A stretch of DNA of 64,000 nt from Catellatospora coxensis (GTDB taxonomy: Bacteria > Actinomycetota > Actinomycetes > Mycobacteriales > Micromonosporaceae). Under the pieces are notes generated by a model. It made no database searches and was not told where the DNA came from. It saw only the letters and a list, made by a program, of their open reading frames with translations. Location of the stretch: NCBI RefSeq assembly GCF_016862635.1, contig NZ_BONI01000019.1, positions 1 to 64,000 on the forward strand, given 5' to 3'. Each line of letters begins with the position of its first letter. Positions within the stretch are counted from its first letter, which is position 1. Below, in pieces: positions 34,036 to 41,944 of the stretch. The position numbers and the translations under genes are program-made.

Positions 34036-35421
34036 ATGTCTCAGGGCGAGGACGTACTCGCACTACGCGACGACCTGGCGGCACGGCCCGACTTCGAGGT
34101 CACGCTGCGCGGCTACGACAAGCGGCAGGTCGAGCAGTACATCGCGCGCATCAACGCCGAGGTGTCGTCGCTGTCGGCCGAGCGCGAGCGCGCGCTGGGG
34201 CAGGTCCGCGACCTGACCGAGCGGCTCAAGCGCCAGCACACCGACCTGTCCGAGCTGGCCGAGCTGCGCCAGCGCCCGGCGCAGGTCGAGCGCGCGTCGT
34301 TCCGCCACCTGGGCCCGATGGTGGACCAGATCCTGGAGCTCGCCGAGAAGCAGGCCGAGGCGATCACCACCACCACGGCCCAGCAGATGGCCCACCACAA
34401 GGACGAGGCGGAGAAGATCCTCGCCGACGCCCGGGAGCAGGCCGACCGGCTGCGCGTCGAGAGCGAGGGCGCCCTGGAGCGCGCCGAGCAGGAGCTCAAG
34501 CGCGTGCACGAGCAGAACGCCCAGCAGGCCGAGCACGCCCGCGCCGAGGCCGACGCCCTGGTCGAGGCCGCCCGGGTGCGGGTGCAGCAGGAGGTCGAGG
34601 CCGCCCGCGCGCAGACCCAGCAGGAGGTCTCGCAGTGGAAGGCCAACGTCGAGCGCGAGCTGACCGAGCTGCGCGCGGCCGCCGAGCGTGAGCTGGCCGG
34701 CCAGCGCACCGCGGTGAACCAGAAGAACGCCGCGCTGCACGCCGAGGCCCAGCAGCACGCGGCCGACCTGCGCCGCCGCGCCGACGACCAGAACGCCGCC
34801 CACCAGCAGCAGCTCACCGTCGTGCAGCAGGAGATCCGGGCCCGCCGCCAGGCGCTGGCCCAGCTGCAGGCCGAGCTGGACATCGCCCAGCAGCGCCTGG
34901 TGCAGTCGCGCCAGGACGGCGCCACCGCCGAGCGCGACGTGGCCCAGCTGCAGCAGCGGCTGAGCGAGACCACCCAGGAGCTCAACCACGAGATGCACCG
35001 GCTGGAGGAGGCCCGGCGTTCGGCCGAGTCCGCCGAGCGCCACGCGGTGGCGGTGCGGGCCCGGGTGCAGCGCGAGGCCGAGCGGGTGGCCAACCTGGCC
35101 GCCGCCGCCGTCATGGCCGCCGCCGTCGGCGGGGTCGAGACCGGCGAGTACCCGCGCGTGCAGATGCGCCCCAACCCGCGCCACTCGGCCGCCGAGCCGG
35201 ACGAGGTCGAGGTGCACGCGGAGCAGGTCGAGCCGGTACTGGAGCTCGAAGGCCCGGCGCAGGTCGAGGACGCCGTGGCCGAGCCGGTCGAGGGCGAGCC
35301 CGAGCAGCGCCACCACGAGGGCGACCCCGAGCTGGCCGAGTACGCCAACGGCCGCCGCGACGGCGAGCTCGCCGTTCCGGCGCAGCGTCAGCCGGAGCGC
35401 GTCGGCGCGGACGTCGAGTAG
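34036..35421 (+). CDS. DivIVA-like long coiled-coil protein
   Basis: 461 aa; ATG preceded by GGAGGAAG. Residues 15-60 (FEVTLRGYDKRQVEQYIARI) resemble the DivIVA N-terminal region: phenylalanine plus a basic turn then a dimerising helix. A nearly unbroken coiled coil spans about 60-350, rich in Gln, Glu, Arg and Ala. The C-terminal 90 residues are acidic and disordered-looking (VEVHAEQVEPVLELEGPAQV). This looks like a filament- or scaffold-type actinobacterial cytoskeletal protein (compare Scy/FilP, inference only). Transcribed alone with a strong terminator. Confidence 0.75.
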   Translation: MSQGEDVLALRDDLAARPDFEVTLRGYDKRQVEQYIARINAEVSSLSAERERALGQVRDLTERLKRQHTDLSELAELRQRPAQVERASFRHLGPMVDQILELAEKQAEAITTTTAQQMAHHKDEAEKILADAREQADRLRVESEGALERAEQELKRVHEQNAQQAEHARAEADALVEAARVRVQQEVEAARAQTQQEVSQWKANVERELTELRAAAERELAGQRTAVNQKNAALHAEAQQHAADLRRRADDQNAAHQQQLTVVQQEIRARRQALAQLQAELDIAQQRLVQSRQDGATAERDVAQLQQRLSETTQELNHEMHRLEEARRSAESAERHAVAVRARVQREAERVANLAAAAVMAAAVGGVETGEYPRVQMRPNPRHSAAEPDEVEVHAEQVEPVLELEGPAQVEDAVAEPVEGEPEQRHHEGDPELAEYANGRRDGELAVPAQRQPERVGADVE

Positions 35422-35435
35422 TCACGTACCAGCAG

Positions 35436-35470
35436 CACAGGCCCGCTCGCGTCAGGTGAGCGGGCCTGTG
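35436..35470 (+). terminator. 13-bp hairpin after the DivIVA-like gene
   Basis: CACAGGCCCGCTC and GAGCGGGCCTGTG pair perfectly around a 9-nt loop, 14 nt after the stop. Confidence 0.8.
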
Positions 35471-35498
35471 TCGTCTGTGTACCGTCTCAATTGGCGGG

Positions 35499-35529
35499 AA
35501 TTAATAGTAAGGCTTATTGACTGTTAATT
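35499..35529. promoter_or_regulatory. Shared glycoside-hydrolase motif, copy B, within an AT-rich inverted repeat
   Basis: ATTAATAGTAAGGCTTAT starts at 35500. The flanks AATTAATAGT and ACTGTTAATT form a 9/10 inverted repeat (35499-35508 and 35520-35529). The reverse strand therefore carries AATTAACAGT, the same core as copies A and C. It lies about 60 nt before the chitinase start, where a promoter is expected. Confidence 0.55.
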
Positions 35530-35587
35530 ATCGACCCGCGACGATCCCAGGAGAACGGCTCCCCCGTGTCCTGAGATCGGAGCTTCC

Positions 35588-37516
35588 ATGAACAGACTGC
35601 GAACAGCGGCGGCGGCCCTGGCCACCGCGCTGGTCACCACCTTCGCGGTGGCGGCGCTGTCCGCCCCCGCCTCCGCCGCCGAAGTGCTCGTCAACGGCGG
35701 CTTCGAGACCGGCGCGCTGTCGCCGTGGAGCTGCACCGGCAACCTGGGCAGCGTCGTGTCCACCCCGGTGCGCACCGGCGCCAAGGCGCTGCAGGGCGCG
35801 GCGAGCGCGTCCGACAACGCCAAGTGCACCCAGACCGTGTCCGTCGTCTCCGGCACCCAGTACACGCTGTCGGCGTGGGTCCGGGGCAGCTACGTCTACC
35901 TCGGCGTCAACGGCGGCACGTCCACCTGGACCCCGAACGCGACGAACTGGACACAGCTCACCCTGACCTTCACCGCGGCCAGCAGCTCGATCCAGGTCTA
36001 CCTGCACGGCTGGTACGGCACCGGCACCTACTTCGCCGACGACGTGTCCCTGCAGGGCCAGGGCGGCAACAACCCGACCGTGCCCGGCACGCCCGGCACC
36101 CCGGCCGCCGGTTCGATCACCAACACCTCCGTCGCGCTGAGCTGGGGCGCGTCGTCCGGCACGGTCACCGGCTACCGGGTGTACGAGGGCAGCACCGTCG
36201 TCGCCAACCCCACCGGCGCCTCCGCCACGATCAGCGGGCTGGGCGCGTGCACCACGCACACCTACTCCGTCGCGGCGTACAACAGCGCCGGCGAGTCCCC
36301 GCGCTCGGGCACGGTCACCGTCACCACCACCGGCTGCGGCACCGGCGTGCCCGGCACCCCCGGCAACGTCACCGTCGGCGGCGCGACCAACACCTCGCTC
36401 AACGTGTCCTGGAGCGCCTCGTCCGGCACCGTCACCGGCTACCGGGTGTACGAGGGCAGCACCGTGCGCGCCACCGTGACCGGCACCAGCGCCACGATCA
36501 CCGGCCTGGCCACCTGCTCCAGCCACACCTACACCGTGCGCGCCTACAACGGCACCGGCGAGTCCCCGGCCTCGGCGTCCGCGTCCGGGACCACCACCGG
36601 CTGCACCACCGGCACCCTGCCCAAGCACCTGCTCACCGGGTACTGGCAGAACTTCGTCAACGGGGCCACCCCGCTGCGGCTGTCGTCCGTGCCGACCACG
36701 TACGACATCGTGGCCGTCGCGTTCGCCGACGCCGTGGCCGGGCAGGCCGGGTCGGTGACCTTCAACGTCGACTCCGGGCTGTCCTCGGCGCTCGGCGGCT
36801 ACACCAACGCCCAGTTCCGCACCGACGTCGCCACGCTCAAGGCCCGCAACCAGAAGGTCATCCTGTCTGTCGGCGGCGAGCTGGGCTCGGTCTCGGTGAA
36901 CAGCTCGGCGGCGGCGACCAACTTCGCCAACAGCCTGTACACCCTGATCACCGACTTCGGCTTCAACGGCGTCGACATCGACCTGGAGAACGGGCTCAAC
37001 GCCACGTACATGGAGCAGGCGCTGCGCAACCTGCGGTCGCGGGTCGGGTCAGGGCTGATCATCACGATGGCCCCGCAGACCATCGACATGCAGTCGACGG
37101 GGGCGGGCTACTTCTCGCTCGCGCTCAACATCCGCGACATCCTGACCATCGTGCACACCCAGTTCTACAACTCGGGCAGCATGCTCGGCTGCGACCAGCA
37201 GTTCGCGTACTCGCAGGGCACGGTCAACTTCCTCACCGCGCTGGCCTGCATCCAGCTGCAGTCGGCGCTGCGGCCCGACCAGATCGCGCTCGGCCTGCCC
37301 GCCACCACCCAGGCCGCGGGCGGCGGCTATGTCAACCCGACCGTGGTCAACAACGCGCTGAACTGCCTGGCCGCCGGCACCAACTGCGGCAGTTTCGTGC
37401 CGCCGGCGCGCTGGCCCACGATCCGCGGCGCGATGACCTGGTCGATCAACTGGGACGCGTCCAACGGCTACAACTTCGCCAACACCGTCCACAACCACCT
37501 GGTGTCGATGCCGTAA
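35588..37516 (+). CDS. Secreted modular chitinase: carbohydrate-binding domain, two FnIII, GH18
   Basis: 642 aa. Signal peptide to about residue 31 (ALSAPASAA). Residues 32-155 are a jelly-roll CBM (EVLVNGGFETGALSPWSCTG ... YFADDVSLQG). Two fibronectin III modules (about 165-250 and 255-340) share the same run SSGTVTGYRVYEGSTV, so they are a recent duplication. GH18 fills about 345-642: LLTGYWQNFVNG, SVGGELGS, catalytic box FNGVDIDLEN with Glu at about 467, and closing GAMTWSINWDAS. The first Asp of DxxDxDxE is Asn here; the catalytic Glu and the two preceding Asp are kept, so activity is likely but should be checked. Streptomyces-type chitinase architecture. Confidence 0.93.
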   Translation: MNRLRTAAAALATALVTTFAVAALSAPASAAEVLVNGGFETGALSPWSCTGNLGSVVSTPVRTGAKALQGAASASDNAKCTQTVSVVSGTQYTLSAWVRGSYVYLGVNGGTSTWTPNATNWTQLTLTFTAASSSIQVYLHGWYGTGTYFADDVSLQGQGGNNPTVPGTPGTPAAGSITNTSVALSWGASSGTVTGYRVYEGSTVVANPTGASATISGLGACTTHTYSVAAYNSAGESPRSGTVTVTTTGCGTGVPGTPGNVTVGGATNTSLNVSWSASSGTVTGYRVYEGSTVRATVTGTSATITGLATCSSHTYTVRAYNGTGESPASASASGTTTGCTTGTLPKHLLTGYWQNFVNGATPLRLSSVPTTYDIVAVAFADAVAGQAGSVTFNVDSGLSSALGGYTNAQFRTDVATLKARNQKVILSVGGELGSVSVNSSAAATNFANSLYTLITDFGFNGVDIDLENGLNATYMEQALRNLRSRVGSGLIITMAPQTIDMQSTGAGYFSLALNIRDILTIVHTQFYNSGSMLGCDQQFAYSQGTVNFLTALACIQLQSALRPDQIALGLPATTQAAGGGYVNPTVVNNALNCLAAGTNCGSFVPPARWPTIRGAMTWSINWDASNGYNFANTVHNHLVSMP

Positions 37517-37528
37517 ACCCGTACCACC

Positions 37529-37569
37529 GGCCGGCCCGGCGGCGGGATCATCCCGCCGCCGGGCCGGCC
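37529..37569 (+). terminator. 19-bp perfect hairpin after the chitinase
   Basis: GGCCGGCCCGGCGGCGGGA and its exact complement are separated by only TCA. Very strong intrinsic-type stem; starts 13 nt after the stop. Confidence 0.85.
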
Positions 37570-37574
37570 GCGCG

Positions 37575-37611
37575 AAAACGTGTTGGCGGGTCCTGGCTAC
37601 CGCGCTAACCT
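37575..37611 (+). promoter_or_regulatory. Leaderless promoter with upstream AAAA, WhiB7/WblC-like
   Basis: TTGGCG (37583-37588), a 17-nt spacer, then TAACCT (37606-37611). The ATG of the six-codon uORF follows 7 nt later, where the transcript should start, so the uORF is leaderless. AAAA at 37575-37578, just upstream of the -35, resembles the A/T tract needed for WhiB7/WblC activation in mycobacteria and streptomycetes (established for those; assignment here is inference). Confidence 0.5.
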
Positions 37612-37618
37612 CGTCGGC

Positions 37619-37639
37619 ATGGCACTGATGTTCCTGTGA
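37619..37639 (+). CDS. Six-codon leader peptide MALMFL upstream of the ABC-F gene
   Basis: ATG GCA CTG ATG TTC CTG TGA. It starts at the expected transcription start and lies 166 nt before the ABC-F start. Short hydrophobic leaders of this size control ABC-F and Erm genes by drug-dependent ribosome stalling; the hydrophobic composition is like the reported MsrD leader (MYLIFM). The stop codon lies next to GATTCTCG, which can pair with a segment just upstream of the ABC-F SD. Confidence 0.5.
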   Translation: MALMFL

Positions 37640-37794
37640 TTCTCGCGGCCGCGGCCCCTACGACGTCGAGCTCCGCTCCGTCCGGCCGTGCACGCGCGCA
37701 GGCGACGGCCGTCATCCGGCAACCCTTGCCGGCCGGAAGGCTGCCCCTGCGCGTGGTCCGCCCATCGCCCCGCCGATCGGCCATGCCGAGAATC
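37638..37794 (+). promoter_or_regulatory. Candidate attenuator between leader peptide and ABC-F gene
   Basis: GATTCTCG (37638-37645, overlapping the leader stop) is complementary to CGAGAATC (37787-37794), 12 nt before the ABC-F ATG. Inside are CGGCCGT/ACGGCCG (37683-37689 and 37705-37711) and CCGGCAA-CCC-TTGCCGG (37716-37732). Ribosome stalling on the leader would cover the first segment and change the pairing. No T-run, so it may act on translation or by Rho-dependent ending. Confidence 0.45.
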
Positions 37795-37805
37795 GCAGGA
37801 CAACC

Positions 37806-39440
37806 ATGCGCACCGCGCCATCGCCCGCAGACACCCAGCTCACCCTCACCGGCGTCACCCACCGCCACGGCGACCGCGTCGTGCTCGACCGGGTCGACCT
37901 CACGGTCCGCCCCGGCGAACGGGCCGGCGTCATCGGCGACAACGGCTCAGGCAAGTCCACCCTGCTCCGCCTCATCGCGGGCCGGCTGCGACCGGGCAAC
38001 GGCACCGTCACCGTCACCAGCCCCGGCGGGGTCGGCTACCTGCCGCAGACCCTCGACCTGCCCGGCCACGCCACCGTGCAGGACGCCGTCGACCTCGCCC
38101 TGAGCGAGCTGCGGCAGCTCGAAGCCGGGTTGCGCGCCGCCGAGCGCGACCTCGCCGGCGACGACGGCGCCCGCCTGGCCGAGTACGCCGACCTGCTCGA
38201 CCGGTTCGAGTCCCGCGGCGGCTACGAGGCCGACAACCGCGTCGAGATCGCCCTGCACGCGCTCGGCCGGCCGGGGCTGGACCGGAACCGCCGCCTCGGC
38301 ACGCTGTCCGGCGGCGACCGGGCCAGGCTCGCGCTCGCCGCGACCCTGGCCGCGCGGCCGCAGCTGCTGCTGCTCGACGAACCCACCAACGACCTGGACG
38401 ACGCCGCCCTCGACTGGCTGGAGCGGCACCTGCTGGCCCACCAGGGCACCGTCATCGCGGTCACCCACGACCGGGAGTTCCTGGCCCGGGTCACCACGAC
38501 CGTCCTGGAGGTCGACGCCGGCGCGGTACGCCGCCACGGCGACGGCTACGACGGCTACCTCGCCGCCAAGGCCGCCGACCGGGCCCGGCAGCAGCAACGG
38601 CACGAACAGTGGCAGGCCGACGTCGCCCGCCACGGCGAGCTGCTGGCGGCCAACGCCGACCGGCTGGCGGCCATCCCGCGCAAGGGCCCGCGCGGGTTCA
38701 GCGGCGCGGGGGCGTTCCGGGCCCGCTCGCATACGCACGGCGCGGCCGGGCGCATCCGGGCGTCCCGGGAGCTGCTGGCCCGGCTGCTCGACGACCCGGT
38801 GCCGCCACCGCCGGCGCCGCTGCGGCTGTCCGCCCAGGTCGTCGCCGGTGACCTGGCTGAGCAGCCGCCGCTGGAGCTGGCGGACATCGTGGTGCCGGGG
38901 CGGCTGCGGCTGGACGCGCTGCGGCTCGTGCCGGGGGAGCGGCTGCTCGTCACCGGACCCAACGGCGCGGGCAAGAGCACGCTGCTGCAGGTGATCGCCG
39001 GGGAGGCGGGCGCCCACGCGGGCACGGTGCGGCACCGCCCCGCGCGCCTGGGGTTCCTGCGCCAGCACGGAGCCGCCGACGACGGCCGTACGCTGCTCGC
39101 CGCCTACGCGGCAGGGCTGCCCGGCGAACCCGGCGAGTACGCGGCGGAGCTGCTCGGCTGGGGCCTGTTCCGGCGGGACGACCTGGCCCAGCCGGTGCGG
39201 GTGCTGTCGGCCGGTCAGCGCCGCCGGCTGGAACTGGCCCGCATCGTGCGGCGGCCGGTGGACCTGCTGCTCCTCGACGAGCCGACCAACCACCTGTCAC
39301 CGGGCCTGGTCGAGGAGCTGGAAGCGGCGCTGCGGGGCTACTCGGGCACCGTCGTGCTGGTGACCCACGACCGCCGCATCCGCGCGGCGTACACCGGTCG
39401 CGAACTGCGCCTCGCGCAAGGCGCCCCCGCCCCGCGCTGA
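37806..39440 (+). CDS. ABC-F family ATPase, probable ribosome-protection type
   Basis: 544 aa, two ABC domains and no membrane segments, as in antibiotic-resistance ABC-F proteins. Domain 1: GDNGSGKST (about 44-52), LSGGDRARLALAATLA, LLLDEPTNDLDDAA. Domain 2: GPNGAGKST (about 384-392), LSAGQRRRLELARIV, LLLDEPTNHLSPG. Both catalytic Glu and H-loops (AVTHDREFL, LVTHDRR) are present. The linker of about 90 residues between domains (basic, RQQQRHEQWQADVARHGELL) is where ARE ABC-F proteins carry the ribosome-reaching arm. With the leader peptide upstream it looks like an inducible resistance or stress factor against a translation inhibitor. Drug class unknown. Confidence 0.9.
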   Translation: MRTAPSPADTQLTLTGVTHRHGDRVVLDRVDLTVRPGERAGVIGDNGSGKSTLLRLIAGRLRPGNGTVTVTSPGGVGYLPQTLDLPGHATVQDAVDLALSELRQLEAGLRAAERDLAGDDGARLAEYADLLDRFESRGGYEADNRVEIALHALGRPGLDRNRRLGTLSGGDRARLALAATLAARPQLLLLDEPTNDLDDAALDWLERHLLAHQGTVIAVTHDREFLARVTTTVLEVDAGAVRRHGDGYDGYLAAKAADRARQQQRHEQWQADVARHGELLAANADRLAAIPRKGPRGFSGAGAFRARSHTHGAAGRIRASRELLARLLDDPVPPPPAPLRLSAQVVAGDLAEQPPLELADIVVPGRLRLDALRLVPGERLLVTGPNGAGKSTLLQVIAGEAGAHAGTVRHRPARLGFLRQHGAADDGRTLLAAYAAGLPGEPGEYAAELLGWGLFRRDDLAQPVRVLSAGQRRRLELARIVRRPVDLLLLDEPTNHLSPGLVEELEAALRGYSGTVVLVTHDRRIRAAYTGRELRLAQGAPAPR

Positions 39441-39481
39441 CACGGCCGAGGCCCCCCCGCGAGCACGGGTTGCGGGGCGGC

Positions 39482-39547
39482 CTCGCAGTTTCGGGGAAAA
39501 TGCACCTTCGCGGGCGCGAGTTCGTGCGCTTTCCCCGAAACCGCGAG
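39482..39547. repeat. GCAGTTTCGGGGAAA palindromic element, copy 1
   Basis: Arms at 39482-39499 and 39530-39547 pair at 17 of 18 positions (GCAGTTTCGGGGAAA against TTTCCCCGAAACCGC). Sits between convergent genes. A second copy with identical left core lies at 50233-50292. Confidence 0.75.
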
Positions 39548-39551
39548 CGCG

Positions 39552-40535
39552 TCAGGGCTGGACGGCCTCGGGGACGACGAGGACGATCTTGCCGCGGGCG
39601 TGGTCGGTCTCCAGGGCGCGTAGCGCCTCGGCGGTTTCGGACAGGGGGCGGACGCGTTCGATGACGGGTGACAGGCGGCCGGCGGCGATCAGGCCGGCGA
39701 GGTGGTCGAGGTCGCCGGTGTCGCGGCGGGCGGTCACGACGCGCAGCCGCTGCCGGGTCACCGTCCCCAGCACGGCCACCTTCAGCAGGTGCGGCAGCGG
39801 GCCGAGCACCCGGCCGCCCGCGCCGCTGGAGGACAGGTACGTCCCGCCCGGCGCGAGCACCCGGCGCAGCGCCGCGAGCCCGTGGCCGCCGGCCAGGTCG
39901 AAGACGACGTCGTAGCTGCGATCGCCGCGGGTGAAGTTCTCCCGGGTGTAGTCGACGACGGCGTGCGCGCCCAGCGAGCGGACCAGGTCGGTGTTGCGGG
40001 TGCTGCAGACCCCGGTGACCTCAGCACCGAGGCCGGCGGCCAGCTGTACGGCGAACGTGCCGACGCCGCCGGAGGCCCCGTTGACCAGCACCCTGCTGCC
40101 GGTCGTGACACCGCCCAGCCGCAGCGCCTGCAGGGCCGTGGACGCGGCTATGGGCAGCGTCGCCGCCTGCTCGAAGCTCACCCCGGCGGGGATGCGGGCC
40201 AGGTGGTCGGCGGGCGCGGCGACGTACTCGGCGAAGCCGCGCTGGTTCACCTCGCCGAAGACCTCGTCGCCGGGCTGCCAGCGGGTGACCTTCGCGCCGG
40301 CCTCGACGACGGTTCCGGCAACGTCGCGGCCCAGCACCTTCACCCTCGGCCGGCGCAGCCCCCAGGCCAGCCGGATCATGGTGGGTTCACCGGACATCGC
40401 GACCCGGTCGCCGAAGTTGAGCGAGCAGGCGTGCACCCGGACCAGCACCTGCTCCGGCCCGACGGCGGGCCGGGGCACATCGGCGTAGCGCAGCACGTCG
40501 GCGGAGCCGTACCGGTCACGAACGATCGCTTTCAC
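39552..40535 (-). CDS. Zinc-independent NADPH:quinone oxidoreductase-like dehydrogenase (MDR)
   Basis: 327 aa. GroES-like start MKAIVRDRYGSADVLRYADV; HACSLNFGDRVAMSG replaces the zinc ligands of true ADHs; GRDVAGTVVEAGAKVTRWQPGDEV; nucleotide-binding VLVNGASGGVGTFAVQLAAG; and closing ALRALETDHARGKIVLVV. This is the quinone-oxidoreductase/ zeta-crystallin-like branch of MDR. Substrate unknown. It is 21 nt upstream on the same strand from... the permease-prefix gene ends just after its start region, so it may be the distal gene of the PadR unit. Confidence 0.9.
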   Translation of the reverse strand: MKAIVRDRYGSADVLRYADVPRPAVGPEQVLVRVHACSLNFGDRVAMSGEPTMIRLAWGLRRPRVKVLGRDVAGTVVEAGAKVTRWQPGDEVFGEVNQRGFAEYVAAPADHLARIPAGVSFEQAATLPIAASTALQALRLGGVTTGSRVLVNGASGGVGTFAVQLAAGLGAEVTGVCSTRNTDLVRSLGAHAVVDYTRENFTRGDRSYDVVFDLAGGHGLAALRRVLAPGGTYLSSSGAGGRVLGPLPHLLKVAVLGTVTRQRLRVVTARRDTGDLDHLAGLIAAGRLSPVIERVRPLSETAEALRALETDHARGKIVLVVPEAVQP

Positions 40536-40556
40536 GTCAGTCTCCTTGAGGGGTGG

Positions 40557-41498
40557 TCAGCGGTGGCGGGCCTGGGCGAGCCCGTCGGTGACGGTTTGCA
40601 GCAGGGTGATCGAGGACATGGCGATCAGTCCGATGCCGATCCACCGGGTCGTGTCCGGGCCCCAGCCGGCCGCGGCGACGAAGGCCGGGTTGAGCACCCG
40701 GTCGGCCGTGACGAGCCAGATCAGCGTCAGCGGGGCCGCGACCTCGACCAGCGCGGAGGCCAGGGCCAGCGGCACGCTCCAGCGGGCGTAGTGCCGGGCG
40801 AAGGCGGTCCCGAGCCCGGCCACGCCCGCGCCGAGGAACGCGTACACCACACCGGTCTCCCACAGCCACGGCGACAGCAGCCCGATCGGCTCGCCCTGCA
40901 CGTCGACCTCGGTGCTCACCACCGGCGTCAGCAGTACGAACGTGCAGAACAGCACGGTCACCACGGTCAGCGTCGCGAGTTCGGCATACCTGGCCCGGCG
41001 GCTGGGCCGCTCCGGGAGCGCGTCGACGCTCCACGGCCTGGCGGTGCCGGGACGCAGCCGGGGCAGCCGATCGAGGGCGGCGAAGGCCAGCGTGGTCCAG
41101 CAGACGATGTGCACGGCGGTGGTGAACGCCGCCGACAGTGCGTCCCCGGCCAGGGTCAGCGCGGGTGCGCCGTGCAGCGCGCGGACCAGGCCGACCCCCG
41201 CCGCCGCTGCGGGCACGACCGTGGCCAGCAGCACCGCGAGCAGGCGGGCGTAGTCGTGGTAGAGCGCCGGGCCGATCAGGTGCAGGGGCCGGTCCGCGTA
41301 GCCGGCGGCGAGCCGGGCCGGGTCGCCGAGGCCGGTCAGCACCTCGATCTCGGCCGCGGCGGGCTCGTCACCGGCTTCGACCCGGTCGTCCACGGCGTCG
41401 GCGATCGCGGTGCGCAGTTCCTTCTCGATGTCGGCGCGCTGGCGGCCGGGCAGGCGGCGCAGCGTGGCGTCCACGTAGCGGTCGGTGAGGGTGGTCAT
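40557..41498 (-). CDS. Permease-prefix (HAAS-type) domain membrane protein, PadR partner
   Basis: 313 aa. The N-terminal 70 residues (DRYVDATLRRLPGRQRADIE then ELRTAIADAV) are the HAAS/permease-prefix domain 1, helical with a Glu/Asp-rich patch. About seven to eight helices follow (LLAVLLATVVPAAAAGVG, FTTAVHIVCWTTLAFAAL, ATLTVVTVLFCTFVLLTPVV and others). Such proteins occur next to PadR regulators and are thought to link membrane state to the regulator. It overlaps the PadR stop by ATGA. Confidence 0.8.
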   Translation of the reverse strand: MTTLTDRYVDATLRRLPGRQRADIEKELRTAIADAVDDRVEAGDEPAAAEIEVLTGLGDPARLAAGYADRPLHLIGPALYHDYARLLAVLLATVVPAAAAGVGLVRALHGAPALTLAGDALSAAFTTAVHIVCWTTLAFAALDRLPRLRPGTARPWSVDALPERPSRRARYAELATLTVVTVLFCTFVLLTPVVSTEVDVQGEPIGLLSPWLWETGVVYAFLGAGVAGLGTAFARHYARWSVPLALASALVEVAAPLTLIWLVTADRVLNPAFVAAAGWGPDTTRWIGIGLIAMSSITLLQTVTDGLAQARHR

Positions 41499-41830
41499 AG
41501 CCGGCCTTTCAGAGCGCGGAATGCGGCGTCGAGGGCGTCCCAGTCGCGGCCCAGCGTCTCGGCGAGCTGCTCGCCCTCGGCACTGGTGCGGTAGAACTTG
41601 CGCGGCCGGGCTTCGTCGGTGTTCCAGTCGCTGGTCAGCAGCCCCTGCTTCTCCAGGCGGCGTAGCAGCGGGTAGAGGGTGTTCGCGTCGACCGCGAAAC
41701 CGCGCTGCTCCAGCAGGTCGAGCAGCGCATATCCGTAGTTCTCCTGCCGCAGCACGAGCAGGCAGGCCAGCACGACGGTGCCTCGGCGCAGTTCCTGCAG
41801 ATGCGTCGAGAGCTGATCGTCGTTAACCAT
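41495..41830 (-). CDS. PadR-family transcriptional regulator
   Basis: 111 aa from ATG at 41830. PadR winged helix: LQELRRGTVVLACLLVLRQE, NYGYALLDLLEQRGFAVDAN, TLYPLLRRLEKQGLL, and the wing RPRKFYRTSAEGEQ. Short C-terminal dimerisation helix (subfamily 2). A 23-nt palindrome 10 nt upstream of the start is its probable operator. Regulates the operon with the permease-prefix protein and perhaps the quinone oxidoreductase. Confidence 0.92.
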   Translation of the reverse strand: MVNDDQLSTHLQELRRGTVVLACLLVLRQENYGYALLDLLEQRGFAVDANTLYPLLRRLEKQGLLTSDWNTDEARPRKFYRTSAEGEQLAETLGRDWDALDAAFRALKGRL

Positions 41831-41839
41831 GCGCCACAC

Positions 41840-41862
41840 GATAGTGTGTGCCACACAGTATC
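41840..41862. promoter_or_regulatory. PadR operator (GATAGTGTGT-N3-ACACAGTATC)
   Basis: 9/10 inverted repeat 10 nt upstream of the PadR start, with ATA..TAT ends as in known PadR sites. Confidence 0.65.
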
Positions 41863-41944
41863 GCAACGGTCTTCGCCGTCCGGCCGCTGACGGTTTCCTG
41901 TCAGTACAGGGAAAGGCGATCACGGGGTCGGCATCATGTGCGCC

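Noticed and set aside
38200-38220. GGTTCGAGTCCCG resembling a tRNA T-arm
   Set aside because: Lies in frame inside the ABC-F gene and has no acceptor or anticodon stems around it. No tRNA was found anywhere in the window.
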